Counted from the first letter of the stretch, positions 9,610 through 20,089 are shown. The stretch: 64,000 bases of DNA from Nematostella vectensis (GCF_932526225.1 NC_064044.1:14943453-15007452); one strand, 5' to 3'. The notes: generated from the letters alone by a model not told the origin. Translations and numbers: made by a program.

Positions 9610-9787
9610 TACCTGCTCACCTTAGGAAATGTTTTCTTGATTAAATACAGCGCGAAGAATAGTATTATGATACGATGATGTTTTCTCCATAAATTTATCA
9701 AGCTCATATTTGTACCATTCTTTACAAACATGTGTGCCGTGTCTTGACTGTGAAAGAGCTACAGTCAACAAAAATGGTTTAAAGAAA

Positions 9788-9848
9788 TGCCGAAACCCGG
9801 GAATGTTCAGAGTTCCTACAAACTCTCCGGATTGAACCAGGGACCTTT

Positions 9849-9879
<31 letters not shown>

Positions 9880-9889
9880 ATATTTCGGC
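9788..9889 (-). tRNA. tRNA-Phe-like F19
   Basis: Acceptor pairs; A box reads ATATCTCAG. Confidence 0.5.
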
Positions 9890-10095
9890 ACGTTCATGTC
9901 CAGACTTAGTCTGCTCGTTCTTAAATATGATGAATTTTGTATGAAAAAATAAAAAGTGCCAAAATGGCAACCAAAGAAGGACTGCTCTTCCTCGCAATTG
10001 TTTTTGCGCAATATTCAAAACTTTGTTTTTGCGCAATAGTCGAAACTTTATCTAATTAAATCGGTAAGAACTTCTAGATTAAAATAAAAGAAATT

Positions 10096-10167
10096 TTTCC
10101 GTACCGGGAGTCGAACCCTGGCAGTCTGGGTGAAAACCAGAAATCCTAACCGCTAGACCATATGGGA
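10096..10167 (-). tRNA. tRNA-Glu (UUC) E20, weak acceptor
   Basis: Acceptor 3' strand TACGGAA leaves two mismatches and the T stem (CAGGG) one. B box GGTTCGACTCC intact. The flank carries TTAATAA at -38 and a TTTCTTTTATTTT terminator tract. Reference for this recurring class. Confidence 0.6.
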
Positions 10168-10344
10168 TATCTGCTCAACTTAGGAAATGTTTTCTTGCTT
10201 ATTAACAGCGCGAAGAATAGTATCATGATACGGTGATGTTTTCTCCATAAATTTATTAAGCTCATATTTGTGCCATACTTTACAAACATGTCTGCCGTGT
10301 CTTGACTGTGAAAATCTACAGTCAACAAAAATGGTTTAAAGAAA

Positions 10345-10390
10345 TGCCGAAACCCGGGAATGTTCAGAGTTCCTACAAACTCTCCGGATT

Positions 10391-10440
<50 letters not shown>

Positions 10441-10446
10441 TTCGGC
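10345..10446 (-). tRNA. tRNA-Phe-like F20
   Basis: Acceptor pairs fully; B box intact; GAACATTC insert variant. Confidence 0.6.
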
Positions 10447-10629
10447 ACGTTCATGTCCAGACTTAGTCTGCTCGGGTTTTAATATGATGAATTTTGAATG
10501 AAAAAATAAAAAGTGCGCAAAATGGCTAACAAAGAAGGACTGCTCTTCTTTGCCATTGTTTTTGCGCAATAATCAAAACTTTATCTAATTATAAAAGTAA
10601 GACCTTCTAGATTTAAAAAAATGCATTTT

Positions 10630-10701
10630 TTCCCATACCGGGAGTCGATCCCTGGCAGTCTGGGTGAAAAGCAGAAATCCTAACCGCTAGACCATATGGG
10701 A
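10630..10701 (-). tRNA. tRNA-Glu (UUC) E21
   Basis: Copy of E8. Confidence 0.55.
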
Positions 10702-10879
10702 TATCTGCTCACCTTAGGAAATGTTTTCTTGATTAAATACAGCGCGAAGAATAGTATTATGATACGATGATGTTTTCTCCATAAATTTATCAAGCTCATA
10801 TTTGTACCATTCTTTACAAACATGTCTGCCGTGTCTTGACTGTGAAAGAGCTCCAGTCAGCAAAAATGGTTTAAAAAAA

Positions 10880-10981
10880 CGCCTAAACCCGTGATTTTTC
10901 AGAGTTCCTACAAACTCTCCGGATTGAACCAGGGACCTTCAGATCTTCAGTCTGAAGCTCTCCCAACTGCGCTATTTCGGC
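10880..10981 (-). tRNA. tRNA-Phe-like F21
   Basis: As F8, with a further T-stem change (CACGGG). Confidence 0.45.
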
Positions 10982-11164
10982 ACGTTCATGTTCAGCCTTA
11001 GTCTGCTCGGGCTTAAATATGATGAATTTTGTATCAAAAAACTAATAAGTGCGCAAAATGGCTACCAAAGAAGGACTGCTCTTCCTCGCCATTGTTTTTG
11101 CGCAATAATCTAAACTTTATCTAATTATAAAAATAAGACCTTCTAGATTTAAAAAAATGCATTT

Positions 11165-11236
11165 TTCCCATACCGGGAGTCGAACCCGGGCCGTCTGGGT
11201 GAAAACCAGAAATCCTAACCGCTAGACCATATGGGA
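11165..11236 (-). tRNA. tRNA-Glu (UUC) E22, canonical
   Basis: Gene sequence identical to E2 by eye. Confidence 0.9.
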
Positions 11237-11414
11237 TATCTGTTCACTTCAGGAAATGTTTTCTTGATTAAATACAGCGCGAAGAATAGTATTATGATAC
11301 GATGATGTTTTCTCCATAAATTTATCAAGCTCATATTTGTGCCATTCTTTACAAACATGTCTGCCGTGTCTTGACTGTGAAAGAGCTCCAGTTAACAAAA
11401 ATGGTTTAAAAAAA

Positions 11415-11516
11415 TCCCGAAACCCGGGATTTTTCAGAGTTCCTACAAACTCTCCAGATTGAACCAGTGACCTTCAGATCTTCAGTCTGACGCTATCCCA
11501 ACTGAGCTATTTCAAC
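11415..11516 (-). tRNA. tRNA-Phe-like F22
   Basis: Copy of F2/F9 with the broken acceptor. Confidence 0.45.
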
Positions 11517-11622
11517 ACGTTCATGTCCAGACTTAGTCTGCTCGGGCTTAAATATGATGAATTTTGAATGAGAAAATTTTTTTTATAAAAGTCAGACCTT
11601 CTAGATTTAAAAAAATGCATTT

Positions 11623-11694
11623 TTCCCATACCGGGAGTCGAACCCGGGCAGTCTGGGTGAAAACCAGAAATCCTAACCGCTAGACCATATGGGA
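11623..11694 (-). tRNA. tRNA-Glu (UUC) E23, canonical
   Basis: Matches E10. Confidence 0.88.
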
Positions 11695-11872
11695 TATCTG
11701 TTTACCTTAGGTATTGTTTTCTTTCTTATTAACAGCGCGAAGAATAGTATCATGATACGATGATGTTTTCTCCATAAATTCATCAAACTCATATTTGTGC
11801 CATACTTTACAAACATGTAAGCCGTGTCTTGACAGTGAAAGAGCTCCAGTTAACAAAAATGGTTTAAAAAAA

Positions 11873-11974
11873 TGCCAAAACCCGCGATTTTTCAGAGTTC
11901 CTACAAACTCTCCGGGTTGAACCAGGGACCTTCAGATCTTTAGTCTGACGCTCTCTCAACTGAGTTTTTTCGGC
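11873..11974 (-). tRNA. tRNA-Phe-like F23, anticodon AAA
   Basis: F3 type; anticodon loop CTAAAGA. Confidence 0.4.
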
Positions 11975-12157
11975 ACGTTCATGTTCAGCATTAGTCTGCT
12001 CGGGCGTAAATATGATGAATTTTGTATGAAAAAATAAAAAGTGCGCAAAATGGCAACCAAAGAAGGACTGCTCTTCCTCGCCATTGTTTTTTCGCAATAA
12101 TCAAAACTTTATCTAATTATAAAAGTAAGAACTTCTAGATTTAAAAAAATGCATTTT

Positions 12158-12229
12158 TTCCCATACCGATAGTAGAACCCTGGCAGTCTGGGTGAAAACC
12201 AGAAATCCTAACCGCTAGACCATATGGGA
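12158..12229 (-). tRNA. tRNA-Glu (UUC) E24
   Basis: E4 type; B box GGTTCTACTAT. Confidence 0.45.
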
Positions 12230-12407
12230 TATCTGCTCACCTTAGGAAATGTTTTCTTGATTAAATACAGCGCGAAGAATAGTATTAAGATACGATGATG
12301 TTTTCTCCATAAATTTATCAAGCTCATATTTGTACGATTCTTTACAAACATGCCTGCCGTGTCTTGACTGTGAAAGAGCTACAGTCAACAAAAATGGTTT
12401 AAAGAAA

Positions 12408-12460
12408 TGCCGAAAAACGGGGATGTTCAGAGTTCCTACAAACTCTCCGGATTGAACCAC

Positions 12461-12497
<37 letters not shown>

Positions 12498-12509
12498 CGC
12501 TTTTTCGGC
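12408..12509 (-). tRNA. tRNA-Phe-like F24
   Basis: Copy of F11. Confidence 0.45.
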
Positions 12510-12712
12510 ACGTTCATGTCCAGACTTAGTCTGCTCGGGCTTAAATATGATGAATTTTGAATGAAAAAATAAAAAGTGCCAAAATGGCAACCAAAGAAGG
12601 ACTGCTCTTTCTCGACATTTTTTGCGCAATAATCAAAACGTTGTTTTTGCGCAATAGTCGAAACTTTTTCTAATTAAATAGGTAAGAACTTCTAGATTTA
12701 AATAAAAGAGAT

Positions 12713-12784
12713 TTTCCTTACCGGGAGTCAAACTCTGGCAGTCTGGGTGAAAACCAGAAATCCTAACCGCTAGACCATATGGGA
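12713..12784 (-). tRNA. tRNA-Glu (UUC) E25
   Basis: Copy of E12 with B box AGTTTGACTCC. Confidence 0.45.
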
Positions 12785-12962
12785 TATCTGCTCAACTTAG
12801 GAAATCATTTCTTGCTTATTAACAGCGCAAAAAATAGTATCATGATACGATGAGGTTTTCTCCATAAATTTATCAAGCTCATATTTGTGCCATACTTTAA
12901 AAACATGTCTGCCGTGTCTTGACTGTCAAAGAGCTCTAGTCAACAAAAATGGTTTAAAAATA

Positions 12963-13016
12963 TGCCGAAACCCAAGATTTTTCAGAGTTCCTACAAACTC
13001 TCCGGATTGAACCACA

Positions 13017-13047
<31 letters not shown>

Positions 13048-13064
13048 TACTGCGCTTTTTCGGC
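12963..13064 (-). tRNA. tRNA-Phe-like F25
   Basis: T stem 3' strand CTTGG; A box degenerate as in F12. Confidence 0.4.
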
Positions 13065-13247
13065 ACGTTCATGTCCAGACTTAGTCTGCTCGGGCTTAAA
13101 TATGATGAATTTTGTATGAAAAAATAAAAAGTGCGCAAAATGTCAAACAAAGAAGGACTGCTCTTCCTCGCCATTGTTTTTGCGCAATAATCAAAACTTT
13201 ATCTAATTATAAAAGTAAGTACTTCTAGATTTAAAAAAATGCATTTT

Positions 13248-13319
13248 TTCCCATACCGGGAGTCGACCCCTGGCAGTCTGGGTGAAAACCAGAAATCCTA
13301 ACCGCTAGACCATATGGGA
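13248..13319 (-). tRNA. tRNA-Glu (UUC) E26
   Basis: B box GGGTCGACTCC; anticodon stem good. Confidence 0.55.
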
Positions 13320-13497
13320 TATCTGCTCACCTTAGGAAATGTTTTCTTGATTAAATACAGCGCGAAGAATAGTATTATGATACAATGATGTTTTCTCCAT
13401 AAATTTATCAAGCTCATATTTGTGCCATTCTTTACAAACATGTCTGCCGTGTCTTGACTGTGAAAGAGCTCCAGTCAGCAAAAATGGTTTAAAGAAA

Positions 13498-13599
13498 TTC
13501 CTAAACTCGGGATTTTTCAGAGTTCCTACAAACTCTCCGGATTGAACCAGGGAACTTCAGATCTTCAGTCGGACGCTCTACCAACTGAGCTATTCCGGC
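13498..13599 (-). tRNA. tRNA-Phe-like F26
   Basis: As F15, with CCGAG in the T stem. Confidence 0.4.
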
Positions 13600-13781
13600 A
13601 CGTTCATGTCCAGACTTCGTCTGCTCGGGCTTAAATATGATGAATTTTGTATGAAAAACTAAAAAGTGCGCAAAATGTCAAACAAAGAAGGACTGCTCTT
13701 CCTCGCCATTGTTTTTGCGCAATAATCAAAACTTTATCTAATTATATAAGTAAGACCTTCTAGATTTAAAAAAATGCGTTT

Positions 13782-13853
13782 TTCCCATACCGGGAGTCGA
13801 ACCCGGGCCGTCTGGGTGAAAACCGGAAATCCTAACCGGTAGACCATATGGGA
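13782..13853 (-). tRNA. tRNA-Glu (UUC) E27
   Basis: As E16; anticodon stem TCCGG gives one mismatch. Confidence 0.7.
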
Positions 13854-14033
13854 TATATATCTGCTCACCTTAGGAAATGTTTTCTTGATTAAATACATTG
13901 CGAAGAATAGTATTATGATACGATGATGTTTTTCCATAAATTTATCAAGCTCATATTTGTGCCATTCTTTACAAACATGTCTGCCGTGTCTTGACTGTGA
14001 AAGAGCTACAGTCAACAAAAATGGTTTAAAAAA

Positions 14034-14079
14034 TGCCGAAACCCGGGAATGTTCAGAGTTCCTACAAACTCTCCGGATT

Positions 14080-14129
<50 letters not shown>

Positions 14130-14135
14130 TTCGGC
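14034..14135 (-). tRNA. tRNA-Phe-like F27
   Basis: Copy of F16; acceptor and B box intact. Confidence 0.6.
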
Positions 14136-14317
14136 AAGTTCACGTCCAGACTTCGTCTGCTCGGGCTTAAATATGATGAATTTTGTATGAAAAACTAAAA
14201 AGTGCGCAAAATGTCAAACAAAGAAGGACTGCTCTTCTTCGTCATTGTTTTTGCGCAATAATCAAAACTTTTTCTAATTATAAAAGTAAGACCTTCTAGA
14301 TTAAAAAAAATGCATTT

Positions 14318-14389
14318 TTCCCATACCGGGAGTAGAACCCGGGCCGTCTGGGTGAAAACCAGAAATCCTAACCGCTAGACCATATGGGA
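14318..14389 (-). tRNA. tRNA-Glu (UUC) E28
   Basis: Copy of E17; B box GGTTCTACTCC. Confidence 0.6.
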
Positions 14390-14567
14390 TATCTGCTCAA
14401 CTTAGGAAATCTTTTCTTGCTTATTAACAGCGCGAAGAATAGTATCATGATACGATGATGTTTTCTCCATAAATTTATTAAGCTCATATATGTGCCATAC
14501 TTTACAAACATGTCTGCCGTGTCTTGACTGTGAAAGAGCACCAGTTAACAAAAATGGTTTAAAAAAA

Positions 14568-14669
14568 TGCCGAAACCCGGGAGTTTTCAGAGTTCCTACA
14601 AACTCTCCGGATTGAACCAGGGACCTTCAGATCTTCAGTCTCACGCTCTCCCAACTGAGCTATTTCGGC
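14568..14669 (-). tRNA. tRNA-Phe-like F28
   Basis: Acceptor and B box intact; GAAAACTC insert end; anticodon GAA. Confidence 0.6.
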
Positions 14670-14876
14670 ACGTTCATGTCCACACTTAGTCTGCTCGGGC
14701 TTAAATATGATGAATTTTGAATGAAAAAATAAAAAGTGCCAAAATGGCAACCAAAAAAAGACTGCTCTTCCTCGCCATTGTTTTTTGCGCAATATTCAAA
14801 ACTTTGTTTTTGCGCCATAGTCGAAACTTTATCTAATTAAATCGGTAAGAACTTCTAGATTAAAATAAAAGAGATT

Positions 14877-14948
14877 TTCCCGTACCGGGAGTCGAACCCT
14901 GGCAGTCTGGGTGAAAACCAGAAATCCTAACCGCTATACCATATGGGA
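14877..14948 (-). tRNA. tRNA-Glu (UUC) E29
   Basis: Acceptor TACGGGA, one mismatch; A box GGTATAGCGG. Confidence 0.6.
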
Positions 14949-15125
14949 TATCTGCTCAACGTAGAAAATGTTTTCTTGCTTATTAACAGCGCAAAGAATA
15001 GTATCATGATACGGTGATGTTTTCTCCATAAATTTCTTAAGCTTATATTTGTGCCATACTTTACAAACATGTCTGCCGTGTCTTGACTGTGAAAATCTAC
15101 AGTCAACAAAAATGGTTTAAAGAAA

Positions 15126-15178
15126 TGCCGAAACCCGGGATTGTTCAGAGTTCCTACAAACTCTCCGGATTGCACCAA

Positions 15179-15221
<43 letters not shown>

Positions 15222-15227
15222 TTCGGC
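15126..15227 (-). tRNA. tRNA-Phe-like F29, altered B box class
   Basis: B box GGTGCAATCC (T54 to G) with T strand CTTGG; acceptor pairs; terminator run broken to TTTCTTT. Reference for this recurring class. Confidence 0.5.
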
Positions 15228-15410
15228 ACGTTCATGTCCAGACTTAGTCTGCTCGGGCTTAAATATGATGAATTTTGAATGAAAAAAAAAAAAGTGCGCA
15301 AAATGGCAAACAAAGAAGGACTGCTCTTCTTTGCCATTGTTTTTGCGCAAAAATCAAAACTTTATCTAATTATAAAAGTAAGACCTTCTAGATTTAAAAA
15401 AATGTATTTT

Positions 15411-15482
15411 TTTCCATACCGGGAGTCGAACCCGGGCAGTCTGGGTAAAAACCAGAAATCCTAACCGCTAGACCATATGGGA
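15411..15482 (-). tRNA. tRNA-Glu-derived E30, anticodon UUU (Lys)
   Basis: Loop TTTTTAC gives anticodon TTT. T stem and B box canonical; acceptor has one mismatch. Confidence 0.6.
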
Positions 15483-15660
15483 TATCTGCTCACCTTAGGA
15501 AATGTTTTCTTGATTAAATACATTGCGAAGAATAGTATTATGATACGATGATGTTTTTTCCATAAATTTATCAAGCTCATATTTGTACCATTCTTTACAA
15601 ACATGTCTGCCGTGTCTTGACTGTGAAAGAGGTACAGTCAACAAAAATGGTTCAAAGAAA

Positions 15661-15706
15661 TGCCGAAACCCGGGAATGTTCAGAGTTCCTACAAACTCTC
15701 CGGATT

Positions 15707-15756
<50 letters not shown>

Positions 15757-15762
15757 TTCGGC
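15661..15762 (-). tRNA. tRNA-Phe-like F30
   Basis: Acceptor and B box intact; GAACATTC insert end. Confidence 0.6.
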
Positions 15763-15945
15763 ACGTTCATGTCCAGACTTAGTCTGCTCGTGTTTAAATA
15801 TGATGAATTTTGAATGAAAAAATAAAAAGTGCGCAAAATGGCTAACAAAGAAGGACTGCTCTTCTTTGCCATTGTTTTTGCGCAATAATCAAAACTTTAT
15901 CTAATTATAAAAGTAAGACCTTCTAGATTTAAAAAAATGTATTTT

Positions 15946-16017
15946 TTCCCATACCGGGAGTCGAACCGGGGCAGTCTGGGTAAAAACCAGAAATCCTAAC
16001 CGCTAGACCATATGGGA
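15946..16017 (-). tRNA. tRNA-Glu-derived E31, anticodon UUU (Lys)
   Basis: Same anticodon change as E30; acceptor pairs; B box core kept, flanked by GCCCC. Confidence 0.6.
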
Positions 16018-16195
16018 TATCTGCTCACCTTTGGAAATGTTTTCTTGATTAAATACATTGCGAAGAATAGTATTATGATACGATGATGTTTTCTCCATAA
16101 ATTTATCAAGCTCATATTTGTACCATTCTTTACAAACATGTCTGCCGTGTCTTGACTGTGAAAGAGGTACAGTCAACAAAAATGGTTTAAAGAAA

Positions 16196-16241
16196 TGCCG
16201 AAACCCGGGAATGTTCAGAGTTCCTACAAACTCTCCGGATT

Positions 16242-16291
<50 letters not shown>

Positions 16292-16297
16292 TTCGGC
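16196..16297 (-). tRNA. tRNA-Phe-like F31
   Basis: As F30. Confidence 0.6.
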
Positions 16298-16480
16298 AAG
16301 TTCATGTCCAGACTTCGTCTACTCGGGCTTAAATATGATGAAATTTGTATGAAAAAATAAAAAGTGCGCAAAATGTCAAACAAAGAAGGACTGCTCTTCT
16401 TCGCCATTTTTTTTGCGCAATAATCAAAACTTTTTATTAATTATAAAAGTAAGACCTTCTAGATTTAAAAAAATGCATTT

Positions 16481-16552
16481 TTCCAATACCGGGAGTCGAA
16501 CCCGGGCCGTCTGGGTGAAAACCAGAAATCCTAACCGCTAGACCATATGGGA
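16481..16552 (-). tRNA. tRNA-Glu (UUC) E32
   Basis: One acceptor mismatch (TATTGGA); everything else canonical. Confidence 0.8.
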
Positions 16553-16729
16553 TATCTGCTCACCTTAGGAAATGTTTTCTTGATTAAATACAGCGCGAAG
16601 AATAGTATTATGATACGATGATGTTTTCTCCATAAATTTATCAAGCTCATATTTGTACCATTCTTTAAAAACATGTCTGCCGTGTCTTGACTGTGAAAGA
16701 GCTCCAGTTAACAAAAATGGTTTAAAAAA

Positions 16730-16787
16730 TGCCGAAACCCGGGATTTTTCAGAGTTCCTACAAACTCTCCGGATTGAACCAGGGACT

Positions 16788-16825
<38 letters not shown>

Positions 16826-16831
16826 TCCGGC
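16730..16831 (-). tRNA. tRNA-Phe-like F32
   Basis: Acceptor GCCGGAA pairs through one G-U; B box intact; 6-T run adjacent. Confidence 0.6.
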
Positions 16832-17013
16832 ACGTTCATGTCCAGACTTCGTCTGCTCGGCCTTAAATATGATGAATTTTGTATGAAAAAATAAAAAGTG
16901 CGCAAAATGTCAAACAAAGAAGGACTGCTCTTCTTCGCCATTGTTTTTGCGCAATAACCAAAATTTTATCTAATTATAAAAGTAAGACCTTCTAGATTTA
17001 AAAAAATGCATTT

Positions 17014-17085
17014 TTCCTATACTGGGAGTCGCATCCGGTCTGTCTGAGTGAAAACCAGATATCCTAACCTCTAGACCATATGGGA
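17014..17085 (-). tRNA. tRNA-Glu (UUC) E33
   Basis: B box GATGCGACTCC, T stem broken, A box GGTCTAGAGG. Pseudogene-like. Confidence 0.4.
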
Positions 17086-17267
17086 TATATATCTGCTCAC
17101 CTTAGGAAATGTTTTCTTGATTAAATACATTGCGAAGAATAGTATTATGATACGATGATGTTTTCTCCATAAATTTATCAAGCTCATATTTGTGACATTC
17201 TTTACAAACATGTCTGCCGCGTCTTGACTGTGAAAGAGCTCCTGTCAACAAAAATGGTTTAAAGAAA

Positions 17268-17321
17268 TGCCGAAACCCGGGATTGTTCAGAGTTCCTACA
17301 AACTCTGCGGAATTGCACCAA

Positions 17322-17364
<43 letters not shown>

Positions 17365-17370
17365 TTCGGC
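17268..17370 (-). tRNA. tRNA-Phe-like F33
   Basis: 103 nt: one extra base at the T-loop/insert border (GGTGCAATTCCGC); altered B box. Confidence 0.4.
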
Positions 17371-17552
17371 ACGTTCATGTCCAGACTTAGTCTGCTCGGG
17401 CTTAAATATGATGAATTTTGAATGAAAAAATAAAAAGTGCGCAAAATGGCAACCAAAGAAGTACTGCTCTTCTTCGCCATTGTTTTTGCGCAATAATCAA
17501 AACTTTATCTAATTATAAAAGTAAGACCTTCTAGATTTAAAAAAATGCATTT

Positions 17553-17624
17553 TTTCCATACCGGGAGTAGAACCCGTGCCGTCTGGGTGAAAACCAGAAA
17601 TCCTAACCGCTAGACCATATGGGA
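17553..17624 (-). tRNA. tRNA-Glu (UUC) E34
   Basis: B box GGTTCTACTCC; acceptor and T stem one mismatch each. Confidence 0.5.
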
Positions 17625-17802
17625 TATCTGCTCACCTTAGGAAATGTTTTCCTGATTAAATACATTGCAAAGAATAGTATTATGATACGATGATGTTTTC
17701 TCCATAAATTTATCAAGCTCATATTTGTGCCATTCTTTACAAACATGTCTGCCGCGTCTTGACTGTGAAAGAGCTCCAGTTAACAAAAATGGTTTAAAAA
17801 AA

Positions 17803-17848
17803 TGCCGAAACCCGGGATTTTTCAGAGTTCCTACAAACTCTCCGGATT

Positions 17849-17898
<50 letters not shown>

Positions 17899-17904
17899 TT
17901 CGGC
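17803..17904 (-). tRNA. tRNA-Phe-like F34, best-preserved copy
   Basis: Set aside the 29-nt insert and this is a textbook animal tRNA-Phe: acceptor GCCGAAA/TTTCGGC, A box TAGCTCAGTTGGGAGAGC, anticodon loop CTGAAGA (GAA), T arm CCTGG-TTCAATC-CCGGG. The insert sits between T-loop base 60 and stem base 61 and can form a hairpin AGAGTT-TGTAGG-AACTCT. The sequence AATCC occurs at both insert borders, so box B GGTTCAATCC stays whole. A 7-T terminator follows and TATTTAA lies at -38. Whether it yields a working tRNA-Phe (insert removed), an unusual tRNA-like RNA or nothing is open. Confidence 0.65.
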
Positions 17905-18110
17905 ACGTTCATGTCCAGACTTCGTCTGCTCGGGCTTAAATATGATGAATTTTGTATGAAAAAATAAAAAGTGCCAAAATGGCAACCAAAGAAGGACTGC
18001 TCTTCCTCGCAATTGTTTTTGCGCAATATTCAAAACTTTGTTTTTGCGCAATAGTCGAAACTTTATCTAATTAAATCGGTAAGAACTTCTAGATTAAAAT
18101 AAAAGAAATT

Positions 18111-18182
18111 TTTCCGTACCGGGAGTCGAACCCTGGCAGTCTGGGTGAAAACCAGAAATCCTAACCGCTAGACCATATGGGA
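18111..18182 (-). tRNA. tRNA-Glu (UUC) E35
   Basis: E20 class. Confidence 0.6.
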
Positions 18183-18360
18183 TATCTGCTCAACTTAGGA
18201 AATGTTTTCTTGCTTATTAACAGCGCGAAGAATAGTATCATGATACGATGATGTTTTCTCCATAAATTTATTAAGCTCATATTTGTGCCATACTTTACAA
18301 ACATGTCTGCCGTGTCTTGACTGTGAAAGAGCTACAGTCAACAAAAATGGTTTAAAGAAA

Positions 18361-18462
18361 TGCCGAAACCCGGGATTGTTCAGAGTTCCTACAAACTCTC
18401 CGGATTGCACCAAGGACCTTCAGATATTCAGTCTGACGCTCTTCCAACTGAGCTATTTCGGC
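18361..18462 (-). tRNA. tRNA-Phe-like F35
   Basis: F29 class; loop CTGAATA, anticodon GAA. Confidence 0.5.
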
Positions 18463-18644
18463 ACGTTCATGTCCAGACTTAGTCTGCTCGGGCTTAAATA
18501 TGATGAATTTTGAATGAAAAAATAAAAAGTGCGCAAAATGGCAAACAAAGAAGGACTGCTCTTCTTCGCCATTGTTTTTGCGCAAAAATCAAAATTTTAT
18601 CTAATTATAAAAGTAAGACCTTCTAGATTTAAAAAAATGCATTT

Positions 18645-18716
18645 TTCCCATACCGGGAGTAGCACCCGGTCCGTCTGAGTGAAAACCAGATATCCTAACC
18701 GCTAGACCATATGGGA
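18645..18716 (-). tRNA. tRNA-Glu (UUC) E36
   Basis: B box GGTGCTACTCC with a broken T stem; acceptor pairs; followed upstream by an ATATAT extension. Reference for this class. Confidence 0.45.
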
Positions 18717-18897
18717 TATATATCTGCTCACCTTAGTAAATGTTTTCTTGATTAAATACATTGCGAAGAATAGTATTATGATACGATGATGTTTTCTCCA
18801 TAAATTTATCAAGCTCATATTTGTACCATTCTTTAAAAACGTGTCTGCCGTGTCTTGACTGTGAAAGAGCTCCAGTTAACAAAAATGGTTTAAAAAA

Positions 18898-18943
18898 TGC
18901 CGAAACCCGGGATTTTTCAGAGTTCCTACAAACTCTCCGGATT

Positions 18944-18993
<50 letters not shown>

Positions 18994-18999
18994 TTCGGC
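18898..18999 (-). tRNA. tRNA-Phe-like F36
   Basis: Acceptor, anticodon and B box intact, as F34. Confidence 0.62.
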
Positions 19000-19205
19000 A
19001 CGTTCATGTCCAGACTTCGTCTGCTCGGGCTTAAATATGATGAATTTTGTATGAAAAAATAAAAAGTGCCAAAATGGCAACCAAAGAAGGACTGCTCTTC
19101 CTCGCAATTGTTTTTGCGCAATATTCAAAACTTTGTTTTTGCGCAATAGTCGAAACTTTATCTAATTAAATCGGTAAGAACTTCTAGATTAAAATAAAAG
19201 AAATT

Positions 19206-19277
19206 TTTCCGTACCGGGAGTCGAACCCTGGCAGTCTGGGTGAAAACCAGAAATCCTAACCGCTAGACCATATGGGA
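19206..19277 (-). tRNA. tRNA-Glu (UUC) E37
   Basis: E20 class. Confidence 0.6.
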
Positions 19278-19454
19278 TATCTGCTCAACTTAGGAAATGT
19301 TTTCTTGCTTATTAACAGCGCGAAGAATAGTATCATGATACGATGATGTTTTCTCCATAAATTTATTAAGCTCATATTTGTGCCATACTTTACAAACATG
19401 TCTGCCGTGTGTTGACTGTGAAAGAGCTCCAGTTAACAAAAATGGTTTAAAAAA

Positions 19455-19512
19455 TGCCGAAACCCGGGATTTTTCAGAGTTCCTACAAACTCTCCGGATT
19501 GAACCAGGGACT

Positions 19513-19550
<38 letters not shown>

Positions 19551-19556
19551 TCCGGC
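19455..19556 (-). tRNA. tRNA-Phe-like F37
   Basis: Duplicate of F32. Confidence 0.6.
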
Positions 19557-19738
19557 ACGTTCATGTCCAGACTTCGTCTGCTCGGCCTTAAATATGATGA
19601 ATTTTGTATGAAAAAATAAAAAGTGCGCAAAATGTCAAACAAAGAAGGACTGCTCTTCTTCGCCATTGTTTTTGCGCAATAACCAAAATTTTATCTAATT
19701 ATAAAAGTAAGACCTTCTAGATTTAAAAAAATGCATTT

Positions 19739-19810
19739 TTCCTATACTGGGAGTCGCATCCGGTCTGTCTGAGTGAAAACCAGATATCCTAACCTCTAGA
19801 CCATATGGGA
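19739..19810 (-). tRNA. tRNA-Glu (UUC) E38
   Basis: Duplicate of E33. Confidence 0.4.
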
Positions 19811-19992
19811 TATATATCTGCTCACCTTAGGAAATGTTTTCTTGATTAAATACATTGCGAAGAATAGTATTATGATACGATGATGTTTTCTCCATAAATT
19901 TATCAAGCTCATATTTGTGACATTCTTTACAAACATGTCTGCCGCGTCTTGACTGTGAAAGAGCTCCTGTCAACAAAAATGGTTTAAAGAAA

Positions 19993-20046
19993 TGCCGAAA
20001 CCCGGGATTGTTCAGAGTTCCTACAAACTCTGCGGAATTGCACCAA

Positions 20047-20089
<43 letters not shown>

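Larger units (their letters stand above)
10630..13064. repeat. 6,941-bp-offset repeat of 3,689-6,123
   Basis: E21-E25 repeat E8-E12 at a constant 6,941 bp, with the same monomer order, including the short 458-bp unit E22/E9 and the TAAGGAA acceptor of E25/E12. Confidence 0.8.

Noticed and set aside
9779-10569. A third tRNA gene in the spacers
   Set aside because: I looked for further A/B box pairs and cloverleaf halves in both spacers and found none beyond Glu and Phe.
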